64,000 nucleotides of DNA, from NCBI RefSeq assembly GCF_025144465.1, contig NZ_CP083553.1:2974001-3038000 (forward strand), written 5' to 3'. The position numbers and the translations under genes were made by a program. Source of the DNA: Leisingera sp. S132. Its GTDB lineage: Bacteria > Pseudomonadota > Alphaproteobacteria > Rhodobacterales > Rhodobacteraceae. The notes below the pieces were generated by a model. The model was given only the letters and a program-made list of their open reading frames with translations, ran no database searches and was not told the origin of the DNA. The stretch's first letter is position 1. Every line of letters begins with the position of its first letter. Below are positions 8,816 through 17,124 of the stretch, one piece after another.

Positions 8816-9811
8816 ATGCGGTGGAAAGCTGCTGTCCTGGCACCGCTGCTTTTGTGGACTTTCCAAAGCCTGGCCCAGGCGGCCGGGCTTGAGGCGTTCG
8901 AGCGCCCGCAAACGGTGCCCTTTCCCGAAGACGCGCCCTATAACCGCGAGATCGCCACCCTGGGCAAGATGCTGTTCTTTGACCCGCGCCTGTCCGGCGG
9001 GCAGAACATCAGCTGCTCCAGCTGCCACAACCCCTCCTTCGGCTGGGAAGTGCCGGTGCCCAAGCCAATTGGCGCCGCCAACACGCCCGTGCGGCGCCAT
9101 GCCCCGACACTGCTCAACGCTGCCTGGATCTCACCGCTGCTTTGGGACGGGCGCTTGGACAGCCTGGAGGAGCAGGCCATTGGACCGATCACCGACCCGG
9201 CAAAAATGAATGCAACCTTCGACGGTATCACCAAACGGCTGTCGTCTGTGGAGGACTACAGAATCTGGTTCGACCACCTGTTCCCCGGCCAGGGCATCCG
9301 CAAGGAAACTATCCTGGCAGCACTCGCCATGTACCAGAGAACCATCGTCGGCGGTGTCGCCAGCTTCGACCGCTGGGTGGAAGGTGATGAAACGGCCGTA
9401 TCCGACGCCGCCAAACGCGGCTTTGCGCTGTTCACCGGGAAGGCGGACTGTGCGTCCTGCCATACCGGCTGGATGTTCACCAACAACCAGATGTATGACA
9501 TCGGCCTGCCGACAAGTGATCTTGGCGGCGGCGGCCTGTTCCCGCCAGATCCTGAACTGAACTTCCGCTTCAAAACCCCGGGCCTGCGCAATATCGTGCT
9601 GCGAGCGCCGTTCATGCATGATGGCACTCTGGTTTCCTTGGAAGAGGTGATCCGCCACTATGCCGCCGGCGGCAGCACAGCCATTGCCAGAACGTCAGAC
9701 ATTGAAGGGTTTAGCCTGGAAGAAGGCGACACCGAGGATCTCATCGCTTTCCTGGCAACGCTGACGGACACCGGAACCAATGTGCCAACTCCAATCCTGC
9801 CGGCCAACTGA
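8816..9811 (+). CDS. Di-heme cytochrome c peroxidase / MauG family protein
   Basis: A 331-aa periplasmic protein with a signal peptide (MRWKAAVLAPLLLWTFQSLAQA). Two heme c sites are visible: CSSCH in the N-terminal domain and CASCH in the C-terminal domain, with the FDPRLSG and LRNIVLRAPFMHDG motifs of bacterial CcpA/MauG enzymes. It probably reduces hydrogen peroxide with electrons from cytochrome c, though MauG-like oxidation of a protein partner cannot be excluded. The start at 8816 has AAGGAGG 6-7 bp upstream. It lies between nnrS and a sensor kinase, 25 bp before the latter. Confidence 0.88.
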   Translation: MRWKAAVLAPLLLWTFQSLAQAAGLEAFERPQTVPFPEDAPYNREIATLGKMLFFDPRLSGGQNISCSSCHNPSFGWEVPVPKPIGAANTPVRRHAPTLLNAAWISPLLWDGRLDSLEEQAIGPITDPAKMNATFDGITKRLSSVEDYRIWFDHLFPGQGIRKETILAALAMYQRTIVGGVASFDRWVEGDETAVSDAAKRGFALFTGKADCASCHTGWMFTNNQMYDIGLPTSDLGGGGLFPPDPELNFRFKTPGLRNIVLRAPFMHDGTLVSLEEVIRHYAAGGSTAIARTSDIEGFSLEEGDTEDLIAFLATLTDTGTNVPTPILPAN

Positions 9812-9836
9812 TGCGCACCGCTGAGGGACATCACGC

Positions 9837-12200
9837 ATGAACATCAAACGGTCCATCGTGCTGCCGGTACTGGTCATCGCAGGAGCGGCCCTGTTCGCTG
9901 CGCTTCTGGTCGGCGGCATGGCCGTCTTTGCATCCGCCCGCAAAGACGCCGCGCTGGAGGCATCGCTGGAAGTCACCCGGCGCATCAGCAGCGTCACGGC
10001 GGGCATCACCGCCGCCGAAGACTATGCTCAGGATGTGCTGGCGATGACCCGGCTGATCCCGCAGGAGGAGGTGGCCCGGCAGTTTCAAAGCTACCTGGTC
10101 GCAATCAACAGGGAACTCGCCGCGCTGACAAAACTGCCGCTGTCCGCACCGCTGCGGGCGGAAGTGCGGGCGCTGGACACGGCCCTGTCGGAATGGTGCG
10201 TCAAGACTGTTGTGCTCCTGGGCATCAAACCAGAAAAGGACATCCCCACGCTCAGCTCGCTGGTCATGAGCAGCGAGGCCGTGACCCGGCAGGCTGCAAC
10301 CGTGACGTCGATGGCGGCACAGCATGCGGAACAGGCCGTTGCAGAAACCAACCAGACGCTGACCCGCATCCTGGCTCTGGGGCTGACCGGAACCGCCCTG
10401 CTGATGGCCGCAGCCTTGATGTTTTCCATGCGCAAGGCACGCAGCTTCTCGGCAGCGGTCCAGCTGGCGGCCCAGAAGCTGCGGCGGCTTGCCAGCCGCG
10501 AACATCCCGCAGCAGCGGCCGGCGACAACGAGATCGCCGCCATGTTCACCGCACTCGACACCCTTGAAGTCAGCCTTCAGGAGAAGAAACGGATCGCCGA
10601 CAAGCTGATGCAGGAGAAAGCGCGGGCTGAAGCTGCCACTGAAACCAAATCCCGCTTTCTGGCCACCATGAGCCATGAAATCCGCACCCCGATCAACGGC
10701 GTGCTTGGCATGGCAGAAGTGCTCAGCGAGACCAGCCTGACCTCTGAGCAGCAGTCTTGCGCCAACACCATCCTGACCTCCTCAGAGGCGCTGCTGCGCA
10801 TTGTTAACGACATCCTTGACTTCTCCAAGCTGGAAGCCGGCAAGGCACAGATGCTCGAGCAGCCCTTTAATCTGCGCGACGTGATCTATGATGTGGCCGC
10901 GCTGATGTCTCCGAGCGCCACTGCCAAGGGCGTTGAGATCTGCATAGACATCCCCGAAGGCACCCCGGCTGTGTTCTGCGGCGACAGCGGCCGGGTGCGG
11001 CAGATCCTGATGAACCTGGTCGGCAACGCCATCAAGTTCACCATGCGCGGTTTCATCAGCATCACCCTCAACTATGATGCCAGCCACAGGATCCCCTTGT
11101 GTATTGACGTCCGCGATACCGGGGTCGGCATCCCTGAGGACAGCCTCGGCCAGATCTTTCATGCCTTCGAACAGGTCGAAAGCACCAACGCCCGGCGGTT
11201 CGAAGGCACCGGGCTCGGGCTGGCAATTTCCTCGCGGCTGACACAGGCAATGGGCGGCCGGATTGATGTCGTCTCGGAAGTTGGCAAAGGATCCTGTTTC
11301 ACCGTCTGCCTGACACTGCCCGTCGCAGCCCCGGCCGTGCCGCGAACGCAACCGCTGGCAGGAACCCGCGTGGCAGTGGCCGCGGATCTGCCCTTCTCAC
11401 GCGATGTCCGGATGCGCCAGCTTGATTATTGGGGCGCGGAAACATTCGCCCCGTCCAGCCTGCAAGACCTGCTGGCTCAGGTCACCGCGATGACGGCAGA
11501 GCAGCGCCGGCCGGATCTGGTGCTGGTGGAAACCAGCCTGCCGCCGGAACAGGCCAGAGCTTTCTGCCAGGAGCTGCATGCGCTGCCGGGCTGCAGGGAG
11601 CTGCCCATCGTCTATTGCACCGGCGGCCAGCAGCTGGCCGGCTACCAGGTACTTAAAAGCTGCAAGACCGTGCATGTGCTGTTGAAACCTGCCCGCGGCA
11701 AGCTTCTGCTGCGCACGTTGCTGGATGCCCTGAACAGCCCGCTCCTTCCTGTTGCTGATCAGCCCGCAAGTGCTGAGAAATCCGGCGACAGTTTCGCCCA
11801 TCTGCGGATTCTTGCGGCAGAGGACAACCGTACCAATCAGCTGGTTCTTCAGAAAATGCTGGCTCCGACCGGCATCAGCCTGACCATCTGCAGCAATGGC
11901 CAGGAGGCGCTCAGCACCTTTGCCGCGCAAGGTTTCGACCTGGTGCTGATGGATATGTCAATGCCGGTGATGGACGGGCTGGAAGCCACCCGGCGCCTGC
12001 GCGCCTGGGAGCAGGAAAACAACCGCCCGCCCTGCCCCATCCTGGCGCTCACGGCAAATGTGCTGAGCACGGACGAGGCGGCCTGCCGCGCCGCCGGAAT
12101 GTCGGGTTTCCTGTCCAAGCCGGTGCGCAAAAAGGAACTGCTGGAGCAGATCGCCCGCTGGACAGTGAACACAGCCGAACTTCCGGCCAAGCAAGCCTGA
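9837..12200 (+). CDS. Membrane hybrid histidine kinase with two receiver domains
   Basis: A 787-aa sensor kinase. Two membrane helices (about 5-32 and 170-190) bracket a small periplasmic domain of about 135 residues. Then come a coiled linker, HisKA with MSHEIRTP (His280), HATPase_c (N box NLVGNAIKFT, G boxes DTGVGIPED and GTGLGLAIS), a degenerate receiver (about 500-635, VLVETSLP in place of the phospho-Asp site) and a canonical receiver with DMSMP (Asp706). There is no Hpt domain, so the phosphorelay partner is elsewhere. It follows the peroxidase gene by 25 bp and is probably co-transcribed. Confidence 0.9.
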   Translation: MNIKRSIVLPVLVIAGAALFAALLVGGMAVFASARKDAALEASLEVTRRISSVTAGITAAEDYAQDVLAMTRLIPQEEVARQFQSYLVAINRELAALTKLPLSAPLRAEVRALDTALSEWCVKTVVLLGIKPEKDIPTLSSLVMSSEAVTRQAATVTSMAAQHAEQAVAETNQTLTRILALGLTGTALLMAAALMFSMRKARSFSAAVQLAAQKLRRLASREHPAAAAGDNEIAAMFTALDTLEVSLQEKKRIADKLMQEKARAEAATETKSRFLATMSHEIRTPINGVLGMAEVLSETSLTSEQQSCANTILTSSEALLRIVNDILDFSKLEAGKAQMLEQPFNLRDVIYDVAALMSPSATAKGVEICIDIPEGTPAVFCGDSGRVRQILMNLVGNAIKFTMRGFISITLNYDASHRIPLCIDVRDTGVGIPEDSLGQIFHAFEQVESTNARRFEGTGLGLAISSRLTQAMGGRIDVVSEVGKGSCFTVCLTLPVAAPAVPRTQPLAGTRVAVAADLPFSRDVRMRQLDYWGAETFAPSSLQDLLAQVTAMTAEQRRPDLVLVETSLPPEQARAFCQELHALPGCRELPIVYCTGGQQLAGYQVLKSCKTVHVLLKPARGKLLLRTLLDALNSPLLPVADQPASAEKSGDSFAHLRILAAEDNRTNQLVLQKMLAPTGISLTICSNGQEALSTFAAQGFDLVLMDMSMPVMDGLEATRRLRAWEQENNRPPCPILALTANVLSTDEAACRAAGMSGFLSKPVRKKELLEQIARWTVNTAELPAKQA

Positions 12201-12571
12201 CGTTTCAGCTGCCTCAGCCTGTGTTCCAAAAGCCCGCGCCGGCGCTGCCGCTCCGCACTGAAGCAAGGCCGGCAACCGGCTGTCTTACCCCCGGCTGCAG
12301 GTTCTCGGGACCCTGCGGCCAGCAGCCGGTGCAAGCCTTTTTCCACCCTTTTCAGCCGGCCGCAGTATACATGCAGCCCCCGCCCGGAAAACACTGCCGC
12401 CAATCGGAAACTTCGGCGCCGCAGCGCCCGGCGCGATGTCGTAACTCCCCTGTCCGCTGACGCAATCAAAGGACAGCAGCGCCACGGCGCCCGCCTAACA
12501 TGCCTGATCAGATTTCCGTGCGGCTGCAAAGCCACCGCGGAGGGTGAAAGGATCGGGGAGGACGCGCCGCC
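12201..12571. other. Intergenic region without a gene
   Basis: 371 bp between the kinase and the CoA-transferase. No convincing ORF, strong terminator or regulator box was seen. Only the last 20 bases (GGGGAGG near 12555) look like a ribosome-binding region for the next gene. Confidence 0.5.
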
Positions 12572-14506
12572 ATGAAAGACAAGACAACCACCACAGACCA
12601 GGCAATGGCACTGATCCGCGACGGCGATGTCGTGACCACCACCGGCTTTGTCCAAAGCTGCATCCCGGAAATGCTGCACGCGGCGCTGGAGAAGCGCTTC
12701 CTGGCCGAAGGCGCCCCCCGCGACCTCACCCTGATCATGTGCGCGGGCGCCGGCGACAGCAAGGGTCTGGGCACCGGGCGGCTGCATCACGACGGCCTCT
12801 TGCGCCGGGTGATCGCCGGCAACTTCGGCCGCATGCCCAAGGTCGCCCAGGCAGCGCAGGAGAACAAGATCTGCGGCTACAACCTGCCCCAGGGCGTGAT
12901 CTCGCAGCTCTACCGTGCCTGTGCCGCCGGCCAGCCCGGCCTGTTCTCCAAGGTCGGCCTGCACACCTATGTCGACCCGCGCCACGGCGGCGGCAAGGTC
13001 AACAAGGTGACCGAGGAGGACATCGTCCGCTACCACGAGGTCGATGGCGAGGAATGGCTGTTCTACAAGGCGACCAAGATCGACGTCGCCTTCATCCGCG
13101 GCACCAGCGCCGACCGCTCCGGCAACATCAGCATGGAGCGCGAGGCACTGACGCTGGACTGCCTGGCCCAGGCGATGGCGGCCCACAACAACGGCGGCAT
13201 CGTGATCGCCCAGGTGGAACGCATCGTCGAGGACGGCTCGATCAAACCAAAGGATGTGAAGATCCCCGGCCTGCTGGTGGACTGTGTCTGCGTCGCCGAC
13301 GACCCCGAGATGCACCGGATGAACTACGGCGTGCAGCACAATCCCGCGCTTTCGGGCGAAATCCGGGTGCCGGTCGAAGGCATTGCCAAGATGCCGCTGG
13401 ATCAGCGCAAGATCATCGCCCGCCGCGCCGCGTTTGAGCTGCCGCCCAACGGCGCCGTGAACCTCGGCGTCGGTGCGCCCGACGGCGTCGCCGCCGTGGC
13501 CAACGAGGAAAAAGCCACCCCCTATATCACCCTGACGACTGAGGCCGGCGCCGTCGGCGGCGTGCTGGCAGGCGGCTCCAGCTTCGGTTCCTCGGCCAAT
13601 GCCGACGCCATCATCGACCAGAACCAGATGTTTGATTTCTACGACGGCGGCGGGCTGGACCTCACCTGCCTCGGCATGGCCGAATGCGACGCCGAGGGCA
13701 GCGTCAACGCCTCCCGCTTCGGCGGCCGCCTGAACGGCTGCGGCGGCTTCATCAACATCTCCCAGAATTCCCGCGCCGTGGTCTTTGCGGGCACTTTCAC
13801 CGCCGGCGGGCTGAAGGTTGCAGTGGAAAACGGCGAGCTGCGCATCGTTCAGGAAGGCCGCAACAAGAAATTCGTGCGCCTGATCGAACAGATCACCTTC
13901 TCCGGACCCTATGCCTCCAAGCGCTCTCAACCAGTGCTCTACGTGACCGAGCGCTGCGTGCTGCAGCTGACCCCAAAGGGGCTGGAACTGATCGAAATCG
14001 CCCCCGGCATCGACCTGCAGCGCGACATCCTCGACCAGATGGAGTTCAAACCGATCATTGAAAACGTCGCCCTGATGGACGCGCGTATCTTCCGCGATGA
14101 ACCGATGGGGCTGATGAACGATCTGTTGAACTTCAACCTTTCAGAACGTGTCACATATGATGCCGCCCGCCACACCATGTTCCTCAACCTCGAAGGCTGG
14201 AGCGTCCGCAAGAAGCAGGATGTCGAGGATCTGGACCGTGTGCTGCAGGATGCCTTTGCCAAAAGCGGCCGGGATGTCAGCATGGTGATGAACCAGAACG
14301 GCTTCCGCATCGCCGAAGATCTGCAGGATGACTACGCAGCCTCGGTCGGCCGGACGCTGGAGACCCACTCGGCCTCGATCGCCCACTATACCACCAGCGC
14401 CTTCATGCGCCTCAAGATGCAGGGCGAGCTCGCCAGCCGCGGCGTCCAGCCGCATATCTTCGAAAGCGGCGAAGAGGCGCATCAGCAAGCAATCTGGGGC
14501 TCCTGA
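12572..14506 (+). CDS. Acyl-CoA:acetate/3-ketoacid CoA-transferase (family I, Pct-like)
   Basis: A 644-aa fused two-domain family I CoA-transferase of the propionate CoA-transferase type, moving CoA between acyl-CoA and a carboxylic acid through a glutamyl-CoA intermediate. The N-terminal alpha-type half carries GNFGRMPKV; the beta-type half starts about residue 295 (GAVNLGVGAPDGVA) and carries the catalytic glutamate in TTEAGAVGG (Glu324). Classical Pct enzymes have about 520 residues, so this one has roughly 110 extra C-terminal residues. Natural substrate unknown; a role in short-chain acyl-CoA or polyhydroxyalkanoate metabolism is possible. Confidence 0.88.
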   Translation: MKDKTTTTDQAMALIRDGDVVTTTGFVQSCIPEMLHAALEKRFLAEGAPRDLTLIMCAGAGDSKGLGTGRLHHDGLLRRVIAGNFGRMPKVAQAAQENKICGYNLPQGVISQLYRACAAGQPGLFSKVGLHTYVDPRHGGGKVNKVTEEDIVRYHEVDGEEWLFYKATKIDVAFIRGTSADRSGNISMEREALTLDCLAQAMAAHNNGGIVIAQVERIVEDGSIKPKDVKIPGLLVDCVCVADDPEMHRMNYGVQHNPALSGEIRVPVEGIAKMPLDQRKIIARRAAFELPPNGAVNLGVGAPDGVAAVANEEKATPYITLTTEAGAVGGVLAGGSSFGSSANADAIIDQNQMFDFYDGGGLDLTCLGMAECDAEGSVNASRFGGRLNGCGGFINISQNSRAVVFAGTFTAGGLKVAVENGELRIVQEGRNKKFVRLIEQITFSGPYASKRSQPVLYVTERCVLQLTPKGLELIEIAPGIDLQRDILDQMEFKPIIENVALMDARIFRDEPMGLMNDLLNFNLSERVTYDAARHTMFLNLEGWSVRKKQDVEDLDRVLQDAFAKSGRDVSMVMNQNGFRIAEDLQDDYAASVGRTLETHSASIAHYTTSAFMRLKMQGELASRGVQPHIFESGEEAHQQAIWGS

Positions 14507-14543
14507 CCCTGGCCGCGGCAAGAGATCCGGGCTCTGCCAGACC

Positions 14544-14571
14544 AAGGCCGGTCCCCCTCAGGACCGGCCTT
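14544..14571 (+). terminator. Stem-loop after the CoA-transferase
   Basis: An 11-bp perfect stem AAGGCCGGTCC / GGACCGGCCTT with a 6-base loop, 38 bp after the stop codon. It lacks a strong T tract. A second hairpin (CGCTCTGA / TCAGAGCG) follows at 14590-14615. Confidence 0.6.
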
Positions 14572-14826
14572 AGCACAGGCGGGACGCCACGCTCTGAAAC
14601 CGCCAAATCAGAGCGCGGCCCGATCAGGCCACCCCGTACCCTCATGCACGCAGACATCGCCTAAGGAACTGAAAATATTAAATATAGACCCAGGCTAACC
14701 ATGCCTGGCAGTGCACCCCAGGGACATCATTTCTGCATTTCAGAGAAGGTGGAGAAAAGAACTGCACTTTTTTTCAAAAACCCTCTTGCACCCCCCAGCA
14801 ACAAACTTTAGACAGCGCCTCACCGA

Positions 14827-14901
14827 TGGGGTGTAGCCAAGTGGTAAGGCAGCGGTTTTTGGTACCGTGTACCGTAGGTTCGAATCCTACCACCCCAGCC
14901 A
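14827..14901 (+). tRNA. tRNA-Gln (anticodon TTG)
   Basis: A full cloverleaf: acceptor TGGGGTG pairs with CACCCCA; D arm GCC...GGC; anticodon stem GCGGT/ACCGT around loop TTTTGGT with anticodon TTG; T arm GTAGG-TTCGAAT-CCTAC. Discriminator G at 14898 is followed by an encoded CCA (14899-14901). Closely matches the familiar bacterial tRNA-Gln pattern. Confidence 0.95.
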
Positions 14902-14970
14902 TCGGCCTTTCTCAGAACAGAATAAAACGCTGACGGGTTCGAAAGAGCCGGAGCAATAGCCGCGACAGCT

Positions 14971-15843
14971 TCAGGCGTCAGCCTGGCGGCAGAGCCAGGC
15001 AGCGAACTTGCGGGCTTCCGGGCGGCGCACGCCAGAGCGGGTAACGACATGATACCCGCGGTCCTCACCCTCTGTGAACAAGGCGCACAAGCGGCCGGAT
15101 TGCAGATCCTCTTCGACGAAGGCCTGAACGCTGACCGCGACCCCCTGCCCGGCGCGCACCGCCTGCATCAGAAGGTTTCCTGGCAACCGGGTCCGGGAAC
15201 CGCGCAGGCTGTCCGTGACGCCCCGCGATTCCAGCCAGCGCGAGGCCTCCGTCGTGCCCAGCTCTTCCAGCCAGGGCAGGTCCAGCAGATCCTCCGGCGC
15301 CGCCACTTGACGGCCCTTCAGCAGACTTCCGGCGGCAATCACCACCATGGGGGACTGCAGCAGCATCCGGGTATCCATCCCCGCCCAGTTGCCGCCGCCA
15401 TAGCGGATGGCCAGGTCGATTCCGCCCGGTTTCAGCTCCACAATCTCGCCCCGCGGATCCAGCACCAGATCGATCTCCGGATGGCTGGCCTGGAACTCCG
15501 CCAGCCGCGGCATCAGCCAATGGGCGGCAAACATCGGCGTGCAGGTAACATGCAGCGGCCGGGCCGCGCTGGCAGCGGAGATTTCCTGCACCGCCGCCTC
15601 GATCGCGCCGAACCCCAGCTGCAGCGCCCGTGCCAGATGGGCGCCGTCCGCGGTCAGCGCCAGCGCCCGGCCGCTGCGGTCCAGAAGCGCCGCGCCCAGA
15701 TGGGCCTCCAGCGCCCGCAACTGCTGGCTTATGGCAGCGTGGCTGACATTCAGAGCCAGCCCTGCCTGCACCACGTTTCCTGTTTCAGCAAACGCAGTAA
15801 AAGCCCTGAGCCCCGCAAGCGGCGGCATGCGCAGCCAATCCAT
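14971..15843 (-). CDS. LysR-family regulator, GcvA-like
   Basis: A 290-aa LysR-type regulator. The N-terminal winged helix-turn-helix (about 10-65, VSHAAISQQLRALEAHLGAALLDR) has the GcvA/AmpR-like start PPLAGLRAFTAFAETGNV; the effector domain occupies 90-290 with the usual DLAIRYGGG motif. The nearest divergent gene is the small ORF at 15942. The target cannot be assigned. Confidence 0.9.
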   Translation of the reverse strand: MDWLRMPPLAGLRAFTAFAETGNVVQAGLALNVSHAAISQQLRALEAHLGAALLDRSGRALALTADGAHLARALQLGFGAIEAAVQEISAASAARPLHVTCTPMFAAHWLMPRLAEFQASHPEIDLVLDPRGEIVELKPGGIDLAIRYGGGNWAGMDTRMLLQSPMVVIAAGSLLKGRQVAAPEDLLDLPWLEELGTTEASRWLESRGVTDSLRGSRTRLPGNLLMQAVRAGQGVAVSVQAFVEEDLQSGRLCALFTEGEDRGYHVVTRSGVRRPEARKFAAWLCRQADA

Positions 15844-15941
15844 ATGTAATCACTCCTTACATAATGACATTCTTCTTAACTCGCAGGAATCACCCATTCA
15901 GGCAAGAGTCAGGGTCACACGCCAGAACAGGAGGCCGTGAC

Positions 15942-16142
15942 ATGCTGAACGATATCTATGCCCGCTCGATGATGACTGCCGCCCGCCAGGACTGCGTCCG
16001 GCTGCGCGATCTGCCGCGCGCCAAACCGCTGCCGCGCGCCTATCAGGCGCCGCCGCGCGCCCCGGGGCTGCTGGCAAGGCTCACCGCATGGCTGCGGGGC
16101 CGGCCGCTGCAAGTCCGCTGCATCAATCCGCAGAAGATTTGA
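15942..16142 (+). CDS. Small basic protein of unknown function
   Basis: A 66-aa protein starting at an ATG with AGGAGG 7 bp upstream. It is rich in arginine and proline in the middle (LPRAKPLPRAYQAPPRAPG), then has a short amphipathic or membrane-touching segment (LLARLTAWLRGRPLQ). No family recognised; somewhat like small DUF1127-type alphaproteobacterial proteins but without their motif. Divergent from the LysR gene at 14971. Confidence 0.6.
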   Translation: MLNDIYARSMMTAARQDCVRLRDLPRAKPLPRAYQAPPRAPGLLARLTAWLRGRPLQVRCINPQKI

Positions 16143-16198
16143 AAAGAAAAAAGCGCCGGTTTTCCAGGAAACGCGCGAACAGATCGGAAAACCGGCGC
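16142..16198 (-). terminator. Intrinsic terminator facing the minus strand
   Basis: A perfect 13-bp stem GCGCCGGTTTTCC / GGAAAACCGGCGC with a 20-base loop. On the minus strand it is followed by a T-rich run (the A-rich 16142-16152 on the plus strand), so it works as a terminator for minus-strand transcription. No minus-strand protein gene lies directly upstream of it. Confidence 0.75.
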
Positions 16199-16290
16199 AT
16201 GGCCCGTTTGGCCTGCACGTCGGCCTTGCGGGATTTCTTGCTGCCCAGGAGGGGTATTTGCCAAGCAGCAATCTCTTTCACCTGCGGTTT
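16146..16290 (-). ncRNA. Candidate minus-strand small RNA with anti-Shine-Dalgarno hairpin
   Basis: Upstream of the orphan terminator, on the minus strand, a 7-bp stem (TTGCTGC / GCAGCAA, 16238-16271) holds a 20-base loop containing CCCCTCCT, complementary to ribosome-binding sites. An FNR box at 16315-16328 could start a roughly 130-nt transcript near 16280. All of this is inference from structure; the hairpin may instead be a copy of a dispersed repeat. Confidence 0.3.
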
Positions 16291-16314
16291 TACCCCGGCT
16301 GGCAGCTGCGATGT

Positions 16315-16328
16315 TTGACACGGATCAA
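16315..16328. promoter_or_regulatory. FNR-type box upstream of the DUF2270 gene
   Basis: TTGACACGGATCAA matches TTGAC/T-N4-ATCAA and, on the other strand, resembles the box between fnrL and hemN. Its centre is about 57 bp before the ATG at 16379, giving a class-II start site about 16 bp ahead of the gene. Confidence 0.7.
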
Positions 16329-16378
16329 ACTGGCGCAAATAATTTGCCCGATTACGCCAAAAAACTTACGCTCGCCGC

Positions 16379-17071
16379 ATGGACACGTCACAGCGCGAAC
16401 AGACGGCAGCCGGCGCCCGCGCACCGCTGTCACCGGATGAAGTCGGTGCGCTTGCGCATCTCTACCGCGGCGAGATCTACCGCAGCACGGTCTGGCGCAC
16501 CCGGCTCGACACCACCACCAACTGGTCGGTGGTGACACTGGGGGTTGCCCTGTCGATCTCCTACTCCTCGCCCGAGGCCTCGCCGCTGCCGCTGATCCTG
16601 GTGGGCGTGCTGATCATCTTCTTCCTGATGCTGGAGGCCCGCCGCTACCGCTATTTCAACGTGTTCCGCGCCCGCGCCCGCTGGCTGGAGACGCATTTCT
16701 ACACTCCGATGCTGGTCGAGGGCGATCTGCATCTGGAGGAACACTGGCAGGACGTGCTGGCGGCCGATTACCTGCGGCCCGAGTACCACGTCGGTGTGAT
16801 GACCGCGATCGGGCGGCGGATCCGGCGCAATTACTTCTGGATCCTGCTGATCCAGTCACTGGCCTACGCGGGCAAGCTGGCGGTGCACCCCACTGGCGTG
16901 ACCAGCTGGCAGCAGGCCCTGGACCGCGCCGACATTGGCCCCTTCCCGGGCGAACTGGTGCTGGGCACCGGCGTCTTCTACGTGGTGCTCTGGGGCGGCA
17001 TCGCCTGGTGGAGCGCCCGCTCCGACGCCGCCCGCGCCAGCAAGCGCAAATCGATGACGTCGATGGGGTAA
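16379..17071 (+). CDS. DUF2270 integral membrane protein
   Basis: A 230-aa protein of the DUF2270 family (predicted integral membrane protein). Recognisable segments are LSPDEVGALAHLYRGEIYRS, a helix pair at about 48-85 around NWSVVTLGVALSIS and ILVGVLIIFFLMLEARRYRYF, and two more helices near 145-160 and 190-215. No ribosome-binding site precedes the ATG. The upstream FNR box suggests control by oxygen; the biochemical role is unknown. Confidence 0.85.
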   Translation: MDTSQREQTAAGARAPLSPDEVGALAHLYRGEIYRSTVWRTRLDTTTNWSVVTLGVALSISYSSPEASPLPLILVGVLIIFFLMLEARRYRYFNVFRARARWLETHFYTPMLVEGDLHLEEHWQDVLAADYLRPEYHVGVMTAIGRRIRRNYFWILLIQSLAYAGKLAVHPTGVTSWQQALDRADIGPFPGELVLGTGVFYVVLWGGIAWWSARSDAARASKRKSMTSMG

Positions 17072-17124
17072 GGGCAAATGGCACGCAGTCCGGGGTCCCC
17101 AACCGCCCTTGAGCCGGTTATCCG

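Noticed and set aside
11849-13930. 693-codon minus-strand ORF opposite the kinase end and CoA-transferase
   Set aside because: No recognisable domain; both opposite genes are well supported.
14820-14930. Integration site at the tRNA-Gln gene
   Set aside because: No integrase, no direct repeat of the tRNA 3' end and no composition change were seen around it.
16123-16338. 71-codon minus-strand ORF over the candidate sRNA
   Set aside because: No ribosome-binding site, and it runs through the hairpin and terminator; structure explains the region better, though a tiny protein is not excluded.
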